Source: Pseudomonas faucium
GTDB taxonomy: Bacteria; Pseudomonadota; Gammaproteobacteria; Pseudomonadales; Pseudomonadaceae
Assembly: GCF_021602585.1 (NCBI RefSeq)
Contig: NZ_BQIP01000008.1
Coordinates: 1-64,000, forward strand
Direction: 5' to 3'
DNA: 64,000 nt
Shown here: piece by piece, positions 58,865 to 64,000 of the stretch
Numbering within the stretch: position 1 is the stretch's first letter
How the letters are laid out: the number at the start of each line of letters is the position of its first letter
Program-made: the position numbers and the translations under genes
Notes under the pieces: generated by a model
Told to the model about the DNA's origin: nothing
Databases searched by the model: none
What the model saw: only the letters and a program-made list of their open reading frames with translations

Positions 58865-61294
58865 GTGAACAACAACAAGCCTTTCCCGCGCTTCCGCGCC
58901 CTGGCGCTGGCCCTTGCGGTCAGCGCCGTGGCCGTCAACAGCCAGGCCGCGCAGGCCGGCGCCGCCATCCAGATCCAGGCGCAACCCTTGGCCTCGGCGC
59001 TGAGCCAGCTGGGCCAGCAGACCAACCTGCAGCTGTTCTTCAGCCCGGAGCTGGTGGCTGGCAAGCAGGCGCCGGCGGTGTCCGGCCAGCTGAGCCCGGT
59101 AGAGGCGCTGCAGCAGTTGCTGCAGGGCAGCGGGCTGACCTACGAGATGTCCCAGGACACCGTGGTGGTCAAGCCGCTGCCGAGCACGGTCGACCTGGGC
59201 AGCGGCAGCCTGGAGCTGGCGCCCACCGACATCAAGGTGGTCGGTGACTGGCTGGGCGATGCCGACCAGGCCGTGGTGCAGAACCACCCCGGTGCGCGTA
59301 CCGTGGTGCGTCGCGAGGCGATGGTGGAAGAGGGCGCGATGAACGTGCGCGATGTGCTGCGCGGCATCCCCGGGGTGCAGGTGCAGGACTCCAACGGCAC
59401 CGGCGGCAGCGACCTGTCGCTCAACGTCGGCGTGCGCGGCCTGACCTCGCGCCTGTCGCCGCGCTCGACGGTGCTGATCGATGGCGTGCCGGCGGCCTTC
59501 GCCCCCTATGGCCAGCCGCAGCTGTCGATGGCGCCGATCTCCTCGGGCAACCTGGACAGCATCGACGTGGTGCGTGGCGCAGGTTCGGTGCGCTATGGCC
59601 CGCAGAACGTCGGCGGGGTCATCAACTTCGTCACCCGCGCCATCCCCGAGAAGCCCTCGGCAGAGCTGTCCACCACCCTGGAGACGTCCCAGCATGGTGG
59701 CTGGAAGCACACCGAATCGGCCTTCGTCGGCGGCACCGCCGACAACGGCATGGGCGTGGCCTTGTTGTACACCGGGGTGAACGGCAACGGTTACCGTGAA
59801 AGCAACAACGGCAACGACATCGACGACGTCATCCTCAAGACCCACTGGGCGCCGACCGACGTCGACGAGTTCTGGCTCAACTTCCACTACTACGATGGCC
59901 GCGCCGACATGCCCGGCGGCCTGACCCAGGCGCAATACGACAGCAACCCGTACCAGTCGCTGCGCGACTACGACTACTTCGCCGGGCGGCGCAAGGACGT
60001 GTCGTTCAAGTGGCAGCGCCAGCTCGACGAAGCCACCCAGTTCGAAGTGCTGACCTACTACACCGACAGCTTCCGCGGCAGCGCCATCGCCTCGCGTGAC
60101 ATGAAGACGTTGTCGTCGTACCCGCGCAACTACCACACCTTCGCCATCGAGCCACGGGTGTCGCGGATCTTCTTCACCGGCCCCGCCACCCAGGAAGTCA
60201 GCGTTGGCTACCGTTACCTGAAGGAAGCCATGCGCGAGCAGTCGACCCGCCTGGCCCTGATCGACAACGTGCCGACGCCGACCCCGACCTCCGATGGCCA
60301 CGTGTTCCAGGACCGCAGCGGCGGCACCGAGGCCAGCGCCTACTACATCGATGACAAGATCGATATCGGCAACTGGACCATCACCCCGGGCATCCGCTTC
60401 GAGCACATCAACACCGACTGGCGCGACCGCCCGGTGCTGGACGCCAACAACCGCCCGGTGCCGGAGAAGAACCGCAGCATCACCAGCAACGAGCCGCTGC
60501 CGGCGCTGAGCGTGATGTACCACCTCTCCGACGCCTGGAAACTGTTCGCCAACTACGAGACCTCGTTCGGCAGCCTGCAGTACTTCCAGCTGGGCCAGGG
60601 CGGTACCGGCAACAGCACGGCCAATGGCCTGGAGCCGGAAAAGGCCAAGACCTACGAAATCGGTACGCGCTATGACAACGGCGGCTTCGCCGGCGAGCTG
60701 ACGGCGTTCTACATCGACTTCGACGACGAGCTGCAGTACATCAGCAACGATGTGGGCTGGACCAACCTGGGCGCGACCAAGCACCAGGGTATCGAGGCCT
60801 CGGCGCGCTATGACCTGGAGGGCCTGGATCCGCGTCTGGCGGGCCTGTCGGTCAATGGCGGCTACACCTATACCCGCGCCACCTACGAAGGTGACATCCC
60901 CGGCTTCAAGGGCCGTGACCTGCCGTTCTACTCGCGCCAGGTGGCCACCGCCGGCGTGCGCTACCAGGTCAACCGCTGGACCTGGAACCTGGATGCCTTC
61001 GCCCAATCCAAGCAGCGCGCACCGGGCACCGGGATCAACGCCGATGGCAGCTTCAACGGCGACTACATCACCGAGCCGAGCGCTGACGGGCAGTATGGCG
61101 ATATTCCGGGTTACGTGACCTGGCATGCCCGTGGTGGTTATGACTTCGGGCCGAAGCTGTCGAACCTGAAAGTGGCGGCGGGGGTGAAGAACCTGTTCGA
61201 CAAGCAGTACTTCACCCGCTCCAGCGACAACAACGCCGGCATTTATGTGGGTGAGCCGCGCACCTTCTATGTGCAGGCCAGTGTAGGGTTCTGA
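58865..61294 (+). CDS. fecA: FecA-like TonB-dependent receptor with signalling (STN) domain
   Basis: 809 residues from GTG 58865, which gives a proper signal peptide (ALALALAVSAVAVNSQAAQA); an ATG 42 bases earlier has no ribosome site. The STN domain follows (IQAQPLASALSQLGQQTNLQLFFSPELV), then plug and barrel, ending VQASVGF. The STN domain contacts FecR. Similar to ferric dicitrate receptor FecA, but substrate cannot be proven here. Confidence 0.9.
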   Translation: MNNNKPFPRFRALALALAVSAVAVNSQAAQAGAAIQIQAQPLASALSQLGQQTNLQLFFSPELVAGKQAPAVSGQLSPVEALQQLLQGSGLTYEMSQDTVVVKPLPSTVDLGSGSLELAPTDIKVVGDWLGDADQAVVQNHPGARTVVRREAMVEEGAMNVRDVLRGIPGVQVQDSNGTGGSDLSLNVGVRGLTSRLSPRSTVLIDGVPAAFAPYGQPQLSMAPISSGNLDSIDVVRGAGSVRYGPQNVGGVINFVTRAIPEKPSAELSTTLETSQHGGWKHTESAFVGGTADNGMGVALLYTGVNGNGYRESNNGNDIDDVILKTHWAPTDVDEFWLNFHYYDGRADMPGGLTQAQYDSNPYQSLRDYDYFAGRRKDVSFKWQRQLDEATQFEVLTYYTDSFRGSAIASRDMKTLSSYPRNYHTFAIEPRVSRIFFTGPATQEVSVGYRYLKEAMREQSTRLALIDNVPTPTPTSDGHVFQDRSGGTEASAYYIDDKIDIGNWTITPGIRFEHINTDWRDRPVLDANNRPVPEKNRSITSNEPLPALSVMYHLSDAWKLFANYETSFGSLQYFQLGQGGTGNSTANGLEPEKAKTYEIGTRYDNGGFAGELTAFYIDFDDELQYISNDVGWTNLGATKHQGIEASARYDLEGLDPRLAGLSVNGGYTYTRATYEGDIPGFKGRDLPFYSRQVATAGVRYQVNRWTWNLDAFAQSKQRAPGTGINADGSFNGDYITEPSADGQYGDIPGYVTWHARGGYDFGPKLSNLKVAAGVKNLFDKQYFTRSSDNNAGIYVGEPRTFYVQASVGF

Positions 61295-61306
61295 TTCGCT
61301 ATTTCC

Positions 61307-61329
61307 GGGGCCGCTTCGCGGCCCTTTCC
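61307..61329 (+). terminator. Hairpin after fecA
   Basis: GGGGCCGC and GCGGCCC around TTC, followed by TTTCC. It resembles the inner part of the inverted repeat at 48747. Confidence 0.6.
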
Positions 61330-61379
61330 GATCGGTTCGGTGCCCTGCGCCGGATGCTTAGAAGTTTCCTACAACGCTC

Positions 61380-61470
61380 TAGGACGCGTCCTATTTACCT
61401 GTGAAGTACCACCCCTCGACCCTTGCGGTTCGGTACCGGGTGACCCAACCCCTCTGCGGGTGGGCCGGTA
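61380..61470. promoter_or_regulatory. Structured leader of the T6SS effector gene
   Basis: A perfect 12-bp palindrome AGGACGCGTCCT (61380-61391) is followed by a hairpin in which TACCGG (61434-61439) pairs with CCGGTA (61465-61470), with inner CCCAACCC/GGGTGGG pairing across CTCTGC. It lies between the fecA hairpin and the effector start. Function is unknown. Confidence 0.4.
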
Positions 61471-61531
61471 ATCCATGACCAACAACGCCTGCGCACTTTG
61501 CGTTTGCGGGCGGTTTGTAGAGAGGGATTCA

Positions 61532-63379
61532 GTGGCTATAGGGCATTTCATTCGTCAGGGCGACCAGACCACCTGTGGTGGCGTAGTACTGGAAGCCGAC
61601 CCCCAGGTCATGATGTTCGGCATTGCCCATGCACGCCAGGGGGATCGGGTTTCCTGTGGCAAGGATGGCAAGGTCTATCGGATCGTGGGTGGCGTCTGGT
61701 ACATACGCAGTCACGGTGCGCTGGTGGCAGGTACGCTGGACAGTTTCAGCGGTTGCCCTTGCCGTGCAAGGCTGTTGCCGTCGTTGCTCAACGCCACCTA
61801 CCAGTCAAGGAGCGCTCCCAGTGCCGCAGCCTCTTCTCCCGGCGTCGTCGCTACAGCGCCGCACCCGGTGGCGCCAGCGGATGGTGCGGCCGAACCGACT
61901 TTCTACAGCCTGCCGGAAGAAGAGGAAGAAGAGGAGGAACTGCTCGAGGAGACGGGCATCGTGCTGCACCTGGGCCTGTTCTTCGATGGTACCGGGAACA
62001 ACCAGGCCAACAGTGCCGCCACCGAAGGTTGCCATGCGTCCGGCCTGGGCATGGCGCAGCAGGTCGCCGAGGATATTCGCCAGTACTGCGCCGCTTACGG
62101 CTATGACGGCCAAGGCAACGGGCCCGACAACAGTTACGGCAATGGCGTTAGTAATGTTGCACGCCTGCATGACCTGTACCCCGACCAGAGCGAGGAGCGA
62201 CTGCTGCCCGAGGCCGACCAAGCCTATCTCAAGGTGTATCTTGAAGGCATAGGCACCCGCAGCGGCCTGGCCGACTCCCTCTACAGTCAAGGCACCGGCA
62301 AGGGAAGCACGGGGGTGGTGGCACGGGTTGAGCAGGTGCCGGATCTGGTCATGGAGAAGTTGCGCCGATTCGCTTCAGCTAATCCGCAGATCAAGATTCG
62401 CCGGATAGAGTTCGACCTGTTCGGTTTCAGCCGAGGTGCCGCAGCGGGGCGGCATTGTGCCAATGACCTGCTCAAGGGGCCGGGCAGCTTGCTGGCTCGC
62501 GCCATCCCTGTTGGAACGCCTGGGTTCGTTGAATCCTTCGCCTGGCGTCATCGCAGCGACTTCACCCTCAACTTCATCGGCCTATTCGACACTGTGGCCG
62601 GTATCGTCTCGCCGGGTCATGGTGATTTCAGCCCGCACAATGCCGACAACCCCGGGCTCAACCTGCGCCTTGCGCCAGGTGTGGCACGCCAGGTCATCCA
62701 CCTGGTGGCGCGTGACGAGTATCGCCACAACTTCTCGCTGACCCAGGCCGAGCAGGATATCGAGCTTCCCGGCTGTCATTCGGACATTGGCGGCGGCTAC
62801 CAGCCCTGGATGCGTGAAAAGCTGCTGTTGAGCAAGCCGGACAGCAGCGTCGAAGTCGCCTCCCTCGCCAACGCGCGCAGCGCCGCCTTTTCGCGTACCC
62901 GCCAGCGTTTCCATGACGAAGCGAACCACTGGCTGACCTACGTGCCACCTGCCGGTCTGGACATCGCCACCTGGTCAGTACCTGTTCGGCAGCGGGGACG
63001 AGACAGCGTGGCTGAAAAGCGTGTGTATGCCGCAATTACCGGTGAACGAGAGGTGCGCGGCGAACTTTCTTTGGTTTACCTGCGCATCATGCGCGAATTG
63101 GCGGTACGTGCCGGGGTGGCGTTCAGAGCTGTACCTAGTACCCAGGCTTTCGCGCTACCCACCGAACTACTTTCCATCGCGAGCAAACTCCAGGCATTTG
63201 CCCTGCGCGAGGCATACACGGCGTTGACCACTGAGGAAGCTGCTTTGTTGAACGGTCGATACATCCACCTTTCGGCGAACTGGAATGCGGCCAAAGGCTG
63301 GAACGACAGTGGGTTGGACGTGGTGTTCATCAATCGCCCAGCTACAGGAATGCGGCGTAAGGAACACCCCAATGAATAG
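61532..63379 (+). CDS. PAAR-DUF2235 phospholipase-like type VI secretion effector
   Basis: 615 residues from GTG 61532 (GAGGG 5 bases upstream; the start VAIGHFIRQGDQTTCGG matches PAAR proteins). Residues 1-85 are a PAAR spike-tip domain. An acidic run (EEEEEEEE, about 129-140) links to a DUF2235 domain with FDGTGNN (151-157), nucleophile Ser300 in FGFSRGAAAGRH, candidate Asp351 in LFDTVAG and His414 in PGCHSDIGGGY. This is the Tle1-like effector layout. No other T6SS gene lies in the window. Overlaps the next gene by 8 bases. Confidence 0.88.
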   Translation: MAIGHFIRQGDQTTCGGVVLEADPQVMMFGIAHARQGDRVSCGKDGKVYRIVGGVWYIRSHGALVAGTLDSFSGCPCRARLLPSLLNATYQSRSAPSAAASSPGVVATAPHPVAPADGAAEPTFYSLPEEEEEEEELLEETGIVLHLGLFFDGTGNNQANSAATEGCHASGLGMAQQVAEDIRQYCAAYGYDGQGNGPDNSYGNGVSNVARLHDLYPDQSEERLLPEADQAYLKVYLEGIGTRSGLADSLYSQGTGKGSTGVVARVEQVPDLVMEKLRRFASANPQIKIRRIEFDLFGFSRGAAAGRHCANDLLKGPGSLLARAIPVGTPGFVESFAWRHRSDFTLNFIGLFDTVAGIVSPGHGDFSPHNADNPGLNLRLAPGVARQVIHLVARDEYRHNFSLTQAEQDIELPGCHSDIGGGYQPWMREKLLLSKPDSSVEVASLANARSAAFSRTRQRFHDEANHWLTYVPPAGLDIATWSVPVRQRGRDSVAEKRVYAAITGEREVRGELSLVYLRIMRELAVRAGVAFRAVPSTQAFALPTELLSIASKLQAFALREAYTALTTEEAALLNGRYIHLSANWNAAKGWNDSGLDVVFINRPATGMRRKEHPNE

Positions 63380-64000
63380 GCTGGAGGCGTTGCTGTCATT
63401 GGGGCTGCTGCTCTGCTTGAGCGGTTGCACCCATGGCGTCCACCGGCTGCCTTACGATTCGTGGCGGCTGGGATTGTTTGCACCCAACTACATGGAAGTG
63501 TGGATCGAGAGCGCAGATGCGGTGGACGTGCAGGAGCGCGTCTTTCGCCGCGCGATGAGCGGGATTGCTGCGATCAGCACCCCCAAGAACCTCAAGGGCA
63601 ATCCACGCGGCTGGCCGAAGGAGCCTGGTTCGGGTGCGGGTAAGCAGGTCCTGGGTGCTGACCTGCCTCGGTTGCTCTACGTGCGCTGGCAGTCGTTGGT
63701 CGAGCCGCAGACCTATGAGGCCTATATCGTGATACCCGAGGCGACCCGGCAGGCGATGCTCGTGGGTGAAAAGGCCTATTGCATCTTTGACGGAAAATGG
63801 ATCACGGACTATCGCAAGATGCTGACGATCGGCCTGGCCCCGGGCGGCGTGGCTCGGGTGTGGCTCATGGGGGCTTGCTTGCCCGCACTCGATGTCGCAC
63901 GGGTGCAGGGCAGGATCGTGAAAAAGGGGCCGGATGGCGGGCAGAGTGATGGCCAATACGCCTTGCCCCTGGAACCCGAGTCCAAGGCCTACATCGAGCG
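63372..64000 (+). CDS. DUF2931-like lipoprotein, probable immunity protein (3' end cut off)
   Basis: At least 209 residues, running off the window. Signal peptide with lipobox LLCLSGC (Cys near position 19), then a domain I associate with DUF2931 (YDSWRLGLFAPNYMEVWIESADAVDV, YEAYIVIPEATRQAML). Periplasmic lipoproteins of this family follow DUF2235 effectors and are thought to protect the producer. The 8-base overlap with the effector gene supports coupled expression. Confidence 0.8.
   Translation, partial: MNRLEALLSLGLLLCLSGCTHGVHRLPYDSWRLGLFAPNYMEVWIESADAVDVQERVFRRAMSGIAAISTPKNLKGNPRGWPKEPGSGAGKQVLGADLPRLLYVRWQSLVEPQTYEAYIVIPEATRQAMLVGEKAYCIFDGKWITDYRKMLTIGLAPGGVARVWLMGACLPALDVARVQGRIVKKGPDGGQSDGQYALPLEPESKAYIE

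Overview
The window looks like chromosome from the Pseudomonas putida group. Coding sequence is dense and high in GC, with strong third-position GC (which creates many long antisense reading frames). REP-type inverted repeats of the form CCGGC..CGGCAAGCCGG recur between genes. The gene order (norR-hmp, dsbB-cyoABCDE, selD/selenate transport, queA-tgt-yajC-secDF, suhB-trmJ-cysE-isc-ndk-rlmN-pilF-rodZ-ispG-hisS-yfgM-bamB-der, piuBAC, speC, fecIRA) is the order I recall for P. putida KT2440. That placement comes from memory, not from a search.

Layout. 1-2662: truncated NO-responsive activator norR divergent from flavohaemoglobin hmp, with two GT-N7-AC sites and a sigma-54-like promoter between them. 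2663-4123: a REP pair, a ~130-nt foldable element of unknown function, dsbB, and a long cyo control region with a perfect Anr/Fnr box. 4124-8948: cytochrome bo3 ubiquinol oxidase operon plus haem O synthase. 9084-13692: an orphan hydrolase-like protein, alaC, and four small genes. 13813-19298: selenium block, mnmH-selD on the minus strand and a four-gene ABC importer (probably selenate/selenite) on the plus strand. 19283-22031: bestrophin, a RelE/HigB-HigA-like toxin-antitoxin pair with its operator inside its promoter, a lipoprotein protease-like gene and tRNA-Leu(CAA). 22140-27543: queA-tgt (queuosine) and yajC-secD-secF (protein export). 27664-29126: a glycine-zipper protein, then an AT-rich orphan gene lying between two inverted copies of the same terminator hairpin. 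29127-37364: suhB, trmJ, cysE and the full iscRSUA-hscBA-fdx-iscX iron-sulfur operon. 37454-46667: ndk, rlmN, pilF, rodZ-like, ispG, hisS, yfgM, bamB, der. 46809-48736: aminotransferase plus omega-amidase. 48869-61294: iron block, with a PepSY flavoreductase, a TonB receptor, a PKHD hydroxylase, a Sel1-repeat protein, speC, and a FecI-FecR-FecA-type system; three Fur-like boxes are visible. 61532-64000: a PAAR-DUF2235 type VI secretion effector followed by a truncated DUF2931-like lipoprotein, probably its immunity partner.

Most of the window is core metabolism and envelope biology. The parts worth attention are the structured element at 2850-2979, the terminator-bracketed AT-rich gene at 28273-29018, the isc terminator that carries the ndk -10 box in its loop, the compact toxin-antitoxin promoter, and the effector/immunity pair at the right edge together with the distantly similar orphan hydrolase at 9084. 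I found no CRISPR array, prophage, insertion sequence or rRNA.
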